64,000 bases of DNA from Rhizobium rhododendri (GTDB lineage: Bacteria > Pseudomonadota > Alphaproteobacteria > Rhizobiales > Rhizobiaceae). Location of the stretch: NCBI RefSeq assembly GCF_007000325.2, contig NZ_CP117267.1, positions 2,232,001 through 2,296,000 on the forward strand. Direction: 5' to 3'. Below the pieces are notes generated by a model that saw nothing but the letters and a program-made list of their open reading frames with translations, did not search any database and was not told the origin of the DNA. A program made the translations under genes and the position numbers. Below are positions 1 to 9,352 of the stretch, one piece after another. Each line of letters opens with the position of its first letter. The stretch's first letter is position 1.

Positions 1-1822
1 TGAACGGGAACGCGGCGTCGGAGATGTCCTGATGAGTAAGCTTTTCCAGCAGCTTTCTGGCATTGGGTCCGGCAATCGACAGGCCGAGCAGCGACAGGCC
101 GAGCGCTTTGAGTTCGACTGAGCCGTCGTTCGGCAGACGATCCTCGAACCAGCGCATGTGGTAGGATTCGGCGACGCCGGAGCCGATGAGCAGAAAATCT
201 CCCTCTCCGAGCTTGGCCAGCGTGAAATCGCCGATCAGCTTGCCGTCGTCCTTCAGCATCGGCGCCAGCGTCATGCGGCCGATGGCGGGCATGCGGCAGG
301 TGAGCAGGCCGTCCAGCCAGCCTTCGGCGCCGGCTCCAGTGACCGTATACTTGGCAAAGCCGGATGTCTCCATCATGCCGACGCTCTCGCGCACCGCCTT
401 GGCTTCGGCGCCGACCACGTCGAAATCGTTCGAACGCCGCCATGAGAACGCATCCTCCTCGCCTGCAGGCGCAAACCACAGGGCCTGCTCCAGTCCGTAG
501 TAAGCGCCGAACACGCCGCCGGCAGCTTTCAGCTTGTCGTAGATCGGCGTCGTCAGCAGCGGCCGGCCGGCCGGCAATTCCTCATTCGGATAGCGGATGG
601 AGAAGCGGCGCTGGTAGTTTTCGCGCACCTTGGCATTGGTATAGGCAAGCGTCGCATAATCGCCGTAGCGAGAGACATCCATGGCGAAGACGTCAAAACC
701 CGGGTCGCCGTAGATCATCCAGTTGGCAAGCGCCAGACCGACGCCGCCACCCTGGCTGAAGCCGGCCATGACAGCGCAGGCCGACCAGTAATTGGTCATG
801 CCGCGCACCGGACCGACCAGCGGGTTTCCATCCGGCGAGAAGGTGAAGGGACCGTTGATGATCTTCTTGATGCCGGCATTGTTGAAAGCCGGGAAATGCC
901 GGAAGCCGACTTCGAGCTCGGGCGTGATCCGCTCGATGTCCTCGGCAAGCAACTCGTGGCCGAAATCCCAGGGCGTATTCAGCGGCGACCAAGGCCGACA
1001 GGCCTTTTCATAGGTGCCCATCAGCATGCCCTGCCGCTCCTGGCGGAGATAGATCTCGCCATCGAAATCGACGCAGTGCATCAGTTCCTTGCCGGTCGCG
1101 GCATTGAAGTCGGTGACTTCCTTCATGTCCTCGGTGATGAGGTACATGTGCTCCATGGCAAGAACCGGCAGCTCGATGCCGACCATGCGGCCGACTTCAC
1201 GAGCCCAGAGGCCACCGCAGTTGACGACATGCTCGGCGATGATCTCGCCCTGGTTCGTGATCACCCGCCAGCAGCCGTCCTCGCGCTGAACGAGATCCTC
1301 GACCTTGGTGTGGAGGTAGATGTCTGCGCCGTTCTTCTTGGCGGACTTGGCATAGGCATGCGTCGTGCCGTAGGGGTCGAGATGACCTTCGACAGGATCG
1401 TAGAGCGCACCGACGAACTGGTCGGGATCGAGAAGCGGCATCATCTCGTGCGCCTCTTTCGGCGACAGCAGCGTCGCCTCGAGCCCGTTGTAGCGACCCT
1501 TGGCAAGGATGGACTTCAGCCAGTCGAACCGCTGCGGCGTTGCCGCCAGCATCAGGCCGGAGGTCATGTGCAAGCCGATATCCTGGCCGGAATACTCCTG
1601 GATTTCCTTGTAGAGTTCGACCGTGTATTTCTGCAACTTGGCGACATTCGGATCGCCGTTGATCGTGTGCATGCCGCCAGCCGCATGCCAGGTCGAGCCG
1701 GATGTCAGCTCCGAGCGCTCCAGCAGAACCACGTCGGTCCAGCCGAATTTCGTCAGATGGTAGAGGACCGAACATCCGACGACACCGCCGCCGATGACGA
1801 CGACCTTCGTATGGCTTTTCAT
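1..1822 (-). CDS. FAD-dependent dimethylglycine/sarcosine dehydrogenase-like oxidoreductase with GcvT domain (3' part outside window)
   Basis: The protein starts MKSHTKVVVIGGG, giving a GxGxxG FAD-binding Rossmann motif in the first 20 residues, followed by a DAO-type oxidase domain. Around residue 410 it passes into a folate-binding GcvT/aminomethyltransferase-like domain. About 607 codons are visible and the frame is still open at position 1. The full-length paralogue at 40989-43430 has 813 residues, so roughly 200 C-terminal residues are missing here. Family members oxidatively demethylate dimethylglycine or sarcosine and pass the one-carbon unit to tetrahydrofolate. The gene follows soxG on the same strand after 233 bp, which supports a role in methylglycine catabolism. 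The exact substrate cannot be read from the sequence. Confidence 0.85.
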   Translation of the reverse strand, partial: MKSHTKVVVIGGGVVGCSVLYHLTKFGWTDVVLLERSELTSGSTWHAAGGMHTINGDPNVAKLQKYTVELYKEIQEYSGQDIGLHMTSGLMLAATPQRFDWLKSILAKGRYNGLEATLLSPKEAHEMMPLLDPDQFVGALYDPVEGHLDPYGTTHAYAKSAKKNGADIYLHTKVEDLVQREDGCWRVITNQGEIIAEHVVNCGGLWAREVGRMVGIELPVLAMEHMYLITEDMKEVTDFNAATGKELMHCVDFDGEIYLRQERQGMLMGTYEKACRPWSPLNTPWDFGHELLAEDIERITPELEVGFRHFPAFNNAGIKKIINGPFTFSPDGNPLVGPVRGMTNYWSACAVMAGFSQGGGVGLALANWMIYGDPGFDVFAMDVSRYGDYATLAYTNAKVRENYQRRFSIRYPNEELPAGRPLLTTPIYDKLKAAGGVFGAYYGLEQALWFAPAGEEDAFSWRRSNDFDVVGAEAKAVRESVGMMETSGFAKYTVTGAGAEGWLDGLLTCRMPAIGRMTLAPMLKDDGKLIGDFTLAKLGEGDFLLIGSGVAESYHMRWFEDRLPNDGSVELKALGLSLLGLSIAGPNARKLLEKLTHQDISDAAFPF

Positions 1823-2055
1823 GGATAATCTCCGGTTGCATGCGCGAGATGGTAGCGCAATCGAAACAGTCTGGAATGGGTTGGCGTGCGATGCCGGCGA
1901 AAGGATGTTCGGCAAGGCAATCCCCGCCGAAAAACTCCCTTCGATCCGTCGAATTGAGGATCAGCCTAGAGGCAAAATTTCAGGCCACATAGCCCGAACT
2001 GCGAAGCCGATACTTCCATTTGCGACATGGAGATTGTCCTCATCGCGCCATGATC

Positions 2056-2610
2056 CTAGTCTGCGAAACCAGCCGTCAAGTTGAATTCGCGACCCATCTC
2101 CAGCACCTCGTCGAAGACCGTTCCCGCGAAGGAGCGCATCACCGCAATCTCGAACGTATCGGCCCCGGTACGGGCCACGTTGGCGGTGACATGGCAGCAG
2201 AGCATGGTGCCCGACTGGCCCTCGGCAAAGACGTCTCGATGCAGATCGACCGGCACGCACTTGGCGAGAATAGCACGAACATTCGGTCCGGAGAGACGCA
2301 GCAGCGTCCGTCCGTCGCTCTGCTCGAAAAACGACAGCCGTGCCGCGTCGAGCATAGAGAGATCCCGCGCCAGGCTTTCCGCGCCCAGTGCCTCGGAAAT
2401 CACCAGCCATTCGCCCGGCCCGACGCTGCGCACCGACACATCCTGCATTGCGCGCAGCGCCGCCAGCGCCCAGGCCTCATGGCCTGTATTCGCGAGAACA
2501 GAAAAAATGGCGGCGTGGCGGATGATCGACAGGTGATCGACGCTTGGCTGCGAATGGAAGCCGGCGATCCGCTCTTCCAGGATATGGCGGTTGGTGAATG
2601 CGACGCGCAT
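2056..2610 (-). CDS. soxG: Sarcosine oxidase gamma subunit
   Basis: The 184-residue product is the small gamma subunit of heterotetrameric sarcosine oxidase, which helps the alpha/beta subunits bind folate and assemble. An ATG at 2628 would overlap the soxA stop. The ATG at 2610 is preferred because a GAGGAG ribosome-binding site lies six bases before it, 10 nt after the soxA stop. It is the last gene of soxBDAG. Gamma subunits are poorly conserved, so the call leans on gene order and size as well as on GcvT-like segments such as RTLLRLSGPNV. Confidence 0.88.
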   Translation of the reverse strand: MRVAFTNRHILEERIAGFHSQPSVDHLSIIRHAAIFSVLANTGHEAWALAALRAMQDVSVRSVGPGEWLVISEALGAESLARDLSMLDAARLSFFEQSDGRTLLRLSGPNVRAILAKCVPVDLHRDVFAEGQSGTMLCCHVTANVARTGADTFEIAVMRSFAGTVFDEVLEMGREFNLTAGFAD

Positions 2611-2620
2611 GGCCCGCTCC

Positions 2621-5578
2621 TCAAACATGTAGTTTCTGGGCGTCCGGATCGACGAATACCGGACTGCAGACCTCGGCCAGGAACTCGTCGCCGCGCAGCC
2701 GATCCCAGACCAGCACCTTTTCACCGATCCGCTCGCGCCCTGACTTGAGCATGGCGAGCGCGATGGAATGACCGAGCACCGGCGAGAAGCAGGCCGATGA
2801 CACATGGCCCTGGTCGTTGGCCGTCGACGGTACAGCGCCTTCCTTGAGGATATGCGCGCCGGCCTTGATTTCCTTGTCGTGATCGACCGGCTTCAGGCCG
2901 ACAAGCTGCCCACGGTCCGCCGCCGTCAGCCCGAAGCGGGTCGACAGTCGCTTGCCGATGAAATCCGCCTTCTGCGTCGACAGCATCCGCCCGAGACCGA
3001 CGTCGTCGGGCGTGGTGCGACCATCGAGTTCGTTGTGGGTAACGTGCCCCTTCTCGATGCGAAGCACATTCAGGGCCTCGACGCCGTAAGCGCAGATGTC
3101 GTGCGCCTTGCCCGCTTCCATCACCGCATCCGCCACCGCCTCACCGAAACCTGCCGGCACAGCCAGTTCGAAGGCGAGTTCGCCGGAGAACGAGATGCGG
3201 AACAGCCGCCCCTTCAATCCGCCCTTGAGCGTCACGCTGGCTGCGGCCAGGAACGGGAATGCCTCGTTGGAGATATCGTCCTCGATTAGTTGCTCCAGCA
3301 CCAGTCGGGCCTTCGGGCCGGCAACCGACATCTGCGCCCACTGGTCCGACGACGACACGAAGCGCACGTCGAGATCGGGCCAGAGAACCTGCGCGCAGAA
3401 TTCCATATGGCTCATGACTTCGCCCGCATAGGCGGTCGTCGTCGTCACGAAGAAATGGTTTTCAGCGAGCCGGCTCGTCGTGCCGTCGTCGTAGACGAAA
3501 CCGTCTTCGCGCAGCATCAGCCCATAGCGCGCCTTGCCGACCGGGAGCTTGAGGAAGGCGTTACTGTAGATCCGGTTCAGGAACTCGGCGGCATCCTTGC
3601 CGAACACCTCGATCTTGCCGAGTGTCGAGACATCGCAGATGCCGACATTGGCGCGGACGTTGAGCACTTCGCGGTCGACGCTTTCGCGCCAGGTCTTTTC
3701 GTCGCCCCTCGGAAACCACGAGGAGCGGTACCAGGCACCAGCCTCGACAAAGATTGCGCCGTTCTTCTTCGCCCAGCCGTGCAGTGGCGATTGCCGTACG
3801 GGCCGCGCATGTTTTCCACGCGCCGCCCCCGCCATCGCACCGAAGGAGACCGGCGTGTAGAACGGCCGGAATGTCGTCGTGCCAACCGCCGCCGGGCTGA
3901 CGCCGCGCATGCCGGCGATGATGCCAACCGCGTTGACGTTGCCGAGCTTGCCCTGATCCGTCGCCATGCCGTTGGTGGTGTAGCGCTTGGCATGCTCGAC
4001 ATGGCCGAAACCTTCGCGGAGCGCGAGGCCCATATCCTTGGCATGCACATCATTCTGGAAGTCGATAAACGCCTTGTCCCGCGCGCCGGGCACGTGCCAG
4101 GCGGCTGCGAACGAGGGATCGTACGCGCCCTCGACCTCGGGCACGTCATGGCCCTGAACACTGAAACCCAGGCTCTCTATGACGGCGGCAGCCTTCGCCG
4201 CACCGTCGGAGAGGCAACCAGCGACGCTGTCGATACCGCCGGCAGATCCGGCCACAACTAGCCCGCCTGTATCCTCCGGCGCCATGAACGCCTGCCGTTC
4301 GTCCGACCAGACGGGCTTGGCGCCGCGCTGGCAGGCGAGATGGATGATCGGCGACCAGCCGCCGGACATTGCCAGCGCATCGCAACCGATGAACTCGTCC
4401 AGTCCGCCACGATCGGCAAGCAGACCCTCGATCCGGTATTTGCCCTTGGTGGCAACGACCGTGCCGCCATGGATAACGCGCACGCCATTCGGCGCGACAT
4501 CCGATGTCCCCGGGCGGGTGTCAATGATCGCGGCGATCTCGACGCCTGCGGCGATCAGGTCGTGCGCCGTGCGATAGCCGGAGCCACCATTGGTGAACAC
4601 AGCAACCTTCTGGCCGATGGCAACACCGTAGCGGTTGAGATAACTGCGCGCGGCCCCAGCCATCATCACCCCCGGCCGGTCGTTGCCGCCGAAAACCAGC
4701 GGCCGCTCCTCGGCCCCGGTAGCGACAATTGCCCGCTTGGCAATGATCCGCCACAGCCGCTCCACCGGCAGATCCGTCGACGGCATGGCGATGTGCTTCT
4801 GCACCTTCTCGACTGCGCCGAAAACATTGTCGTCGTACCAGCCGAAAACCGTCGTGCGCGGCATCAGCGTGACATTGGGGAAGCCTGCCAGTTCGTCAAG
4901 CACGGTCTTGGCAAAAGCATCGGCGCTCATCCCGCCGATGGCGAGCTTTTCCGACAGCAGCGAGCCGCCGAGACGAAAGCCTTCGTCGGCAAGGATGACC
5001 CGCAGTCCGGCGCGCGCCGCAGTACGGGCCGCCATCAGACCAGTCGGTCCCGCGCCGACCACCAGCAGGTCGCAATGGGCCCAGGATTTCTCATATCGAT
5101 CCGGATCGGCCTGCATCACGGCGCGGCCGAGGCCTGCGGCCTTGCGGATGATCGGCTCGTAGACCTTTTCCCAGAAGGCCGCCGGCCACATGAAGGTCTT
5201 GTAGTAGAAACCAGCCCCGAGGAACGGCGACAGCAAGCTGTTGAGCGAGCCGATGTCGTGCTTCAGCGACGGCCAGCGATTCTGGCTGACCGCATCGAGC
5301 CCCTGGTAGAGTTCGGCAACCGTAGCGCGCGTATTGGGCTCGGTGCGGCCACCCTTGCCAATGGTCACCAGAGCGTTCGGCTCGGCCGATCCCGCCGTGA
5401 CGATGCCGCGCGGACGATGATATTTGAAACTGCGGCCGACCAGCATCTGGTCGTTGGCCAGCAGTGCGGAGGCGAGAGTATCGCCACCCAGCCCCTGCAG
5501 GCGCTTGCCGTCGAAGGTGAAGCCGAGGGAGGTGCCGCGATCGACAAGACCGCCGATGGAAACGCGATAGGCCGTCAT
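2621..5578 (-). CDS. soxA: Sarcosine oxidase alpha subunit
   Basis: The 985-residue alpha subunit is of normal length. The N-terminal region (about 1-100) resembles the 2Fe-2S-like fold of the family (KYHRPRGI). A pyridine-nucleotide/FAD domain follows, with VVGAGPTGLMAARTAARAG near residue 175, and the C-terminal third is a GcvT-type tetrahydrofolate-binding domain. With SoxB it oxidises sarcosine to glycine, and the formaldehyde-level carbon is trapped as 5,10-methylene-THF. Its start overlaps the end of soxD by 4 nt (ATGA-type coupling), and its stop lies 10 nt before the chosen soxG start. Confidence 0.96.
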   Translation of the reverse strand: MTAYRVSIGGLVDRGTSLGFTFDGKRLQGLGGDTLASALLANDQMLVGRSFKYHRPRGIVTAGSAEPNALVTIGKGGRTEPNTRATVAELYQGLDAVSQNRWPSLKHDIGSLNSLLSPFLGAGFYYKTFMWPAAFWEKVYEPIIRKAAGLGRAVMQADPDRYEKSWAHCDLLVVGAGPTGLMAARTAARAGLRVILADEGFRLGGSLLSEKLAIGGMSADAFAKTVLDELAGFPNVTLMPRTTVFGWYDDNVFGAVEKVQKHIAMPSTDLPVERLWRIIAKRAIVATGAEERPLVFGGNDRPGVMMAGAARSYLNRYGVAIGQKVAVFTNGGSGYRTAHDLIAAGVEIAAIIDTRPGTSDVAPNGVRVIHGGTVVATKGKYRIEGLLADRGGLDEFIGCDALAMSGGWSPIIHLACQRGAKPVWSDERQAFMAPEDTGGLVVAGSAGGIDSVAGCLSDGAAKAAAVIESLGFSVQGHDVPEVEGAYDPSFAAAWHVPGARDKAFIDFQNDVHAKDMGLALREGFGHVEHAKRYTTNGMATDQGKLGNVNAVGIIAGMRGVSPAAVGTTTFRPFYTPVSFGAMAGAARGKHARPVRQSPLHGWAKKNGAIFVEAGAWYRSSWFPRGDEKTWRESVDREVLNVRANVGICDVSTLGKIEVFGKDAAEFLNRIYSNAFLKLPVGKARYGLMLREDGFVYDDGTTSRLAENHFFVTTTTAYAGEVMSHMEFCAQVLWPDLDVRFVSSSDQWAQMSVAGPKARLVLEQLIEDDISNEAFPFLAAASVTLKGGLKGRLFRISFSGELAFELAVPAGFGEAVADAVMEAGKAHDICAYGVEALNVLRIEKGHVTHNELDGRTTPDDVGLGRMLSTQKADFIGKRLSTRFGLTAADRGQLVGLKPVDHDKEIKAGAHILKEGAVPSTANDQGHVSSACFSPVLGHSIALAMLKSGRERIGEKVLVWDRLRGDEFLAEVCSPVFVDPDAQKLHV

Positions 5579-5853
5579 TCCGCGCCCTCCCGCACAGCGT
5601 CGGCGACATCCGTCACAGAGAAGACCTCGTGCGTGACGTTACTGCGCTCGACCACCAGCCAGCGGCGGCAGCCGGAGGCGTGGTGCCAGTGTTCCCGGTA
5701 GCGACCCCGTGGATTGTCGCGGATATAGACGTAGCGGTTCCACGCATCGTCGGATGCCGTGGGCGACGGGCGCGATACCGAGGCATCGCCGCGGATCGCG
5801 AATTCTTCCTTCGGGCGGATGCCGCAATGCGGGCAGTGTATCAAGCTTGCCAT
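5575..5853 (-). CDS. soxD: Sarcosine oxidase delta subunit
   Basis: The 92-residue delta subunit begins MASLIHCPHCG. The CPHCG cysteines (C7, C10) belong to the small zinc site typical of SoxD, and the RWxxYVYxRxNPRG-like stretch in the middle is also characteristic. It is a structural subunit that contacts alpha and beta. It lies between soxB (12-nt gap) and soxA (4-nt overlap), the usual B-D-A-G order. Confidence 0.95.
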   Translation of the reverse strand: MASLIHCPHCGIRPKEEFAIRGDASVSRPSPTASDDAWNRYVYIRDNPRGRYREHWHHASGCRRWLVVERSNVTHEVFSVTDVADAVREGAE

Positions 5854-5865
5854 TATCTCATGCCC

Positions 5866-7116
5866 TCAATGCAGGTTCGGCTGCGGGCCCTTGCCGCCTT
5901 CGTCGATCTCGAAACCATGGGCGAAGCGGTCGAGCCGCAAAAACCGGCTGACGTCGTGGGTCTCGTTCCGGGCAATAAGATGCGCAAAGCAAAAGCCGGA
6001 GGCAGGCGTCGCCTTGAACCCACCGTAGCACCAGCCACAGTTCAGATAGAGATTGTCGATCGGCGTACGGTCGATGATCGGCGAACCGTCCATGCTCATG
6101 TCCATGATGCCGCCCCAGGCGCGCAGCACCCGCACGCGCGACAGTCCGGGGATAAGCGACACCCCCTCCTCCAGCGTATGCTCGACCGTCGCAAGGTTGC
6201 CGCGCTGGGCATAGGAACTGTAGCCGTCGATATCCGCGCCGAACACCAGCCCGCCCTTGTCAGACTGCGAAATATAGAAGTGGCCCGCACCATAGGTGAT
6301 GACATTGTCGATCACCGGCTTCAGCCCCTCGGTCACGAAAGCCTGCAGCACATGGCTTTCGATCGGCAGGTCGAGATCGGCCATGCGACCGAGCGTCGAG
6401 GTATTGCCAGCAGCAGCCAGTGCCAGCTTGTTGCAGCCGATGAAGCCGCGCGTCGTTTCGACCCCGGTGACCTGACCGTTTTCCCGCCGGATGCCGGTCA
6501 CTTCGCATTGCTGGATCAGATCGACCCCGCGCGTATCGGCGCCCCGCGCATAGCCCCAGGCAACCGCGTCATGGCGGGCCGTTCCGCCGCGCTTCTGCAG
6601 CAGACCGCCGAGGATGGGGAAGCGGGCATGGTCGTAGTTCAGGTATGGCATCATCTTGCGGACCTGCTCGCGGTCGAGCAACTCGGCATCGACGCCGTGC
6701 ATCCGCATCGCATTGCCGCGCCGCGCATAGGCGTCGCGCTGGCCGTCCGAATGGAACAGGTTGACGATGCCGCGCTGGGACACCATGGCATTGTAGTTGA
6801 AGTCCTGCTCCAGACCTTCCCACAGCTTCATGGACAGCTCGTAGAACGGCTCGTTGCCGGGCAGCAGGTAGTTCGAGCGGATGATAGTCGTGTTGCGGCC
6901 GACATTGCCGGAGCCTATATAGCTCTTCTCCAGCACGGCGACATTGGTAATGCCATGCTCCTTTGCGAGATAATAGGCCGTCGCCAGCCCATGCCCGCCC
7001 CCGCCGACGATGATCACGTCGTAATGCGGCTTCGGCGCCGGCGTCCGCCAGACCGGCTTCCAGTCACGGTTGCCGGTAAATGCCTGCTTCAAGATGTTGA
7101 GTGCTGAATAACGCAT
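5866..7116 (-). CDS. soxB: Sarcosine oxidase beta subunit
   Basis: The 416-residue beta subunit carries the FAD site where sarcosine is oxidised (DVIIVGGGGHG near residues 33-43). The segment RGGTARHDAV places a histidine at about residue 182, the region where heterotetrameric SoxB binds FMN covalently. The start is set at MRYSALNILKQAF, the conserved beginning of the family. An upstream in-frame start at 7227 would add 37 residues unlike any SoxB. It is the first gene of soxBDAG; its promoter must lie in 7117-7441, shared with a divergent deacetylase. Confidence 0.95.
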   Translation of the reverse strand: MRYSALNILKQAFTGNRDWKPVWRTPAPKPHYDVIIVGGGGHGLATAYYLAKEHGITNVAVLEKSYIGSGNVGRNTTIIRSNYLLPGNEPFYELSMKLWEGLEQDFNYNAMVSQRGIVNLFHSDGQRDAYARRGNAMRMHGVDAELLDREQVRKMMPYLNYDHARFPILGGLLQKRGGTARHDAVAWGYARGADTRGVDLIQQCEVTGIRRENGQVTGVETTRGFIGCNKLALAAAGNTSTLGRMADLDLPIESHVLQAFVTEGLKPVIDNVITYGAGHFYISQSDKGGLVFGADIDGYSSYAQRGNLATVEHTLEEGVSLIPGLSRVRVLRAWGGIMDMSMDGSPIIDRTPIDNLYLNCGWCYGGFKATPASGFCFAHLIARNETHDVSRFLRLDRFAHGFEIDEGGKGPQPNLH

Positions 7117-7441
7117 GCGATGTCCCAAACTCGATCCCGCCAGACATTCGCACATGCAGCAAAAACAACAAGCCTCCGAAGGACCTAAAATTCGCTGATA
7201 AGGACATGATCTTTTTTCCCTTGGCACATGGAAGAAGTGAGTTGGTCCGGTCTTTTTCGCGGGGACACCGCAGACCTCACTCTGCTAATCGGAATTCGAA
7301 ATATATCACCAACGAGATATTGCGTGGGTAACAGCTCCGCACTTGTGGAAAATCAGCATTGTGACGCGAATTTCACATTACCGCTTACCATTCCTCTAAG
7401 CCTTGAAGTAAACGACAGATCACTGAAATTGGTATCGTGTC
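7117..7441. other. Divergent intergenic region, soxB / polysaccharide deacetylase
   Basis: These 325 bp separate the divergent soxB and deacetylase genes and must hold both promoters. The stretch is AT-richer than its flanks, notably around 7295-7330. No palindrome or riboswitch was recognised with confidence. Confidence 0.5.
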
Positions 7442-8173
7442 ATGAATACTGTCGTACCCGGCGATAAGGCAAGCAATCGGAGCTTCCCGATACTCATGTA
7501 TCATCACATCGCCGACGCCCCGCCGCGCGGGGTGGGGTCGCGATATATGTTTGTCAGCAAGCGGCGTTTTCGAAGCCAGATGCGGGCTCTGAAATTGCTT
7601 GGCTATACCGGCTGCTCGATGGCAGAACTCGGCCTCTACATGTCGGGCGAAAAGAAGGGCAAGGCGGTCGGCATCACTTTCGACGACGGCTACCGCAACG
7701 TTCATCACAATGCCCTGCCGGTTCTGGCCGAGTTCGGCTTCACCTCCACCACCTATTTCGTTAGCCGCCAGGTCGGCGGCTATAACAAGTGGGACGAGGG
7801 GAGGATGCCGGTCGACCCTTGCATGACAAAAGAAGAACTCCGGGAATGGATGGCTGGCGGCCAGGAGGTGGGTGCCCATACCCTCGATCACGCCCGTCTG
7901 GGCCTGCTCGGCGAGGCCGAGGCACGCGAGCAGATGGCAGGCAGCAAGGCCGAACTCGAGGATATCAGCGGCAGCGCGGTGACGGCTTTCAGCTACCCGT
8001 TCGGAAGCCATAATGATCTCGTCGTGGCAATCGCCCGAGACAGCGGGTTCCTGACGGCAACGACCACCATCAAAGGCAAGGCAAACGCCAGCCTTGACCA
8101 GATGCGCCTGCCACGCGTCACGGTGCGCCGGAAAGATATCGTTCCTAAATTTCTCTGGAGCCGGATTCTGTAA
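7442..8173 (+). CDS. Polysaccharide deacetylase family protein (NodB/CE4 fold)
   Basis: The 243-residue protein has the CE4 signature. ITFDDGYRN (about residues 78-86) gives the catalytic Asp plus the first metal-ligand Asp, and GAHTLDHARL (about 141-150) supplies the two metal-binding histidines (HxxxH). SYPFGSHND is the later conserved motif. Enzymes of this fold remove N- or O-acetyl groups from surface glycans or peptidoglycan. No signal peptide is evident. The last 29 bp overlap the 3' end of the convergent glycosyltransferase-like gene, suggesting a shared role in surface glycan modification. Confidence 0.85.
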   Translation: MNTVVPGDKASNRSFPILMYHHIADAPPRGVGSRYMFVSKRRFRSQMRALKLLGYTGCSMAELGLYMSGEKKGKAVGITFDDGYRNVHHNALPVLAEFGFTSTTYFVSRQVGGYNKWDEGRMPVDPCMTKEELREWMAGGQEVGAHTLDHARLGLLGEAEAREQMAGSKAELEDISGSAVTAFSYPFGSHNDLVVAIARDSGFLTATTTIKGKANASLDQMRLPRVTVRRKDIVPKFLWSRIL

Positions 8174-8990
8174 CGAGCCGGATTTCAGGCGCTTCATTCG
8201 CCTCGGGCGCTGTGCCAGTCCAATAGGACTGGCCTGCAACCACCTGCTTGACGATATTGCGCTCTTTCCTCCAACTCCGGCCGATATCCTCGATGTAATA
8301 AGCATCGATCTCGCCGACGATCAGGTTCCGATATTGCGCTGCATAGCGCTCCAGCGGGCGGTTGACCCCTCGGCAAAATTGCTTTTCCGGATCGAGAGCG
8401 AAATCCATCAGTTCGGCAGACCGGTGAGCGAAGGATCCCCTGAGAAAGGATGGCCCCGTCAGAAATGTCGGCTTCTTCTGGCCGATGGAGCATTTTATGC
8501 CAATCAGCCGGAAGTGCTTCAGGGCGTAGCAGAATGACCCATTTTTACGGACATCCCATCGCTTGTTGGCGTGATTGAAGCTGATCTGGCCGATCCACGG
8601 GTAATCCACAAAGGCGTGCAGGTGATCCGGGCGGACCGGGCGATTGAGAAGCCAGTCGTCTTCCAGACGGAGAATGACGTCGGTCGAACTGGCCAGCCAG
8701 TTGCTAGCGACGGCCTTCGCGAAATTCGGCCGCTCGGGAAGAGAGATCAAGGCATTCGGGTCATACTGGCGAATGATGGCTATGCATCTCTCTTGATCCG
8801 CCTCGCTCCCGAACAGCGGATCGATATTTGCAATGATCCTGCGTATCCTGAAGGCACTGAAAATATTTGCGTGGAAAGACCGAAGTGTCCGCTCCAGCAA
8901 ATCGGGGCGACGCGTTGCAACAATACAGACGTCGATCCACTTCAATTCTGCCGGCATAACAGAAGTATTGTACTCTTCCTGCTGATACAT
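8145..8990 (-). CDS. Glycosyltransferase-like protein (GT-A type, putative)
   Basis: The 281-residue protein starts with IDVCIVATRRPDLLERTLRS, typical of the nucleotide-sugar binding beginning of family-2-like glycosyltransferases. It has a DxD-like element in RLEDDWLL (about residue 112). There is no membrane segment. The remainder (a region rich in Phe/Tyr/His) does not match a family I can name, so donor and acceptor are unknown. The gene is convergent with the deacetylase, with overlapping ends and no visible terminator. Confidence 0.6.
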   Translation of the reverse strand: MYQQEEYNTSVMPAELKWIDVCIVATRRPDLLERTLRSFHANIFSAFRIRRIIANIDPLFGSEADQERCIAIIRQYDPNALISLPERPNFAKAVASNWLASSTDVILRLEDDWLLNRPVRPDHLHAFVDYPWIGQISFNHANKRWDVRKNGSFCYALKHFRLIGIKCSIGQKKPTFLTGPSFLRGSFAHRSAELMDFALDPEKQFCRGVNRPLERYAAQYRNLIVGEIDAYYIEDIGRSWRKERNIVKQVVAGQSYWTGTAPEANEAPEIRLVTESGSREI

Positions 8991-9352
8991 TTTCGCATTT
9001 CTCGTAGAGCAAAATAAAATTTTCTTATTCTATCGATCGCATAGATCGAATGGACCTTCAGAAGTGCGGTGAAAAACTTTTATGTTTTAAAATTTAAAAT
9101 CATAGAAATCAAATGATACTCTCAAGTTTATTTATATATTCGCGAATTTTTTCTGTCATTTTTTTGTAAAAAATCTAAAATTAAGTTTCGCCTCATAAAG
9201 TAAAAACAATAAGGTATTTTTCGATAGTGAAGCGAAGCTGATTTTTACTGATATTTTTGGCAACAGGATCTCACTCGCCCATGGCGAGTTGAGGCTGCCC
9301 CTGCCCAAGCACTCCCTTGGCACCGAGACCAAGGATGGCGTAAAAGAGGATC
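8991..9352. other. AT-rich intergenic region
   Basis: These 362 bp between two divergent genes are strikingly AT-rich from about 9000 to 9250 (runs of A/T such as 9081-9110 and 9150-9190), unlike the GC-rich coding DNA around. No ORF with a credible ribosome-binding site was found. Promoters for both neighbours are expected here. Confidence 0.5.
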
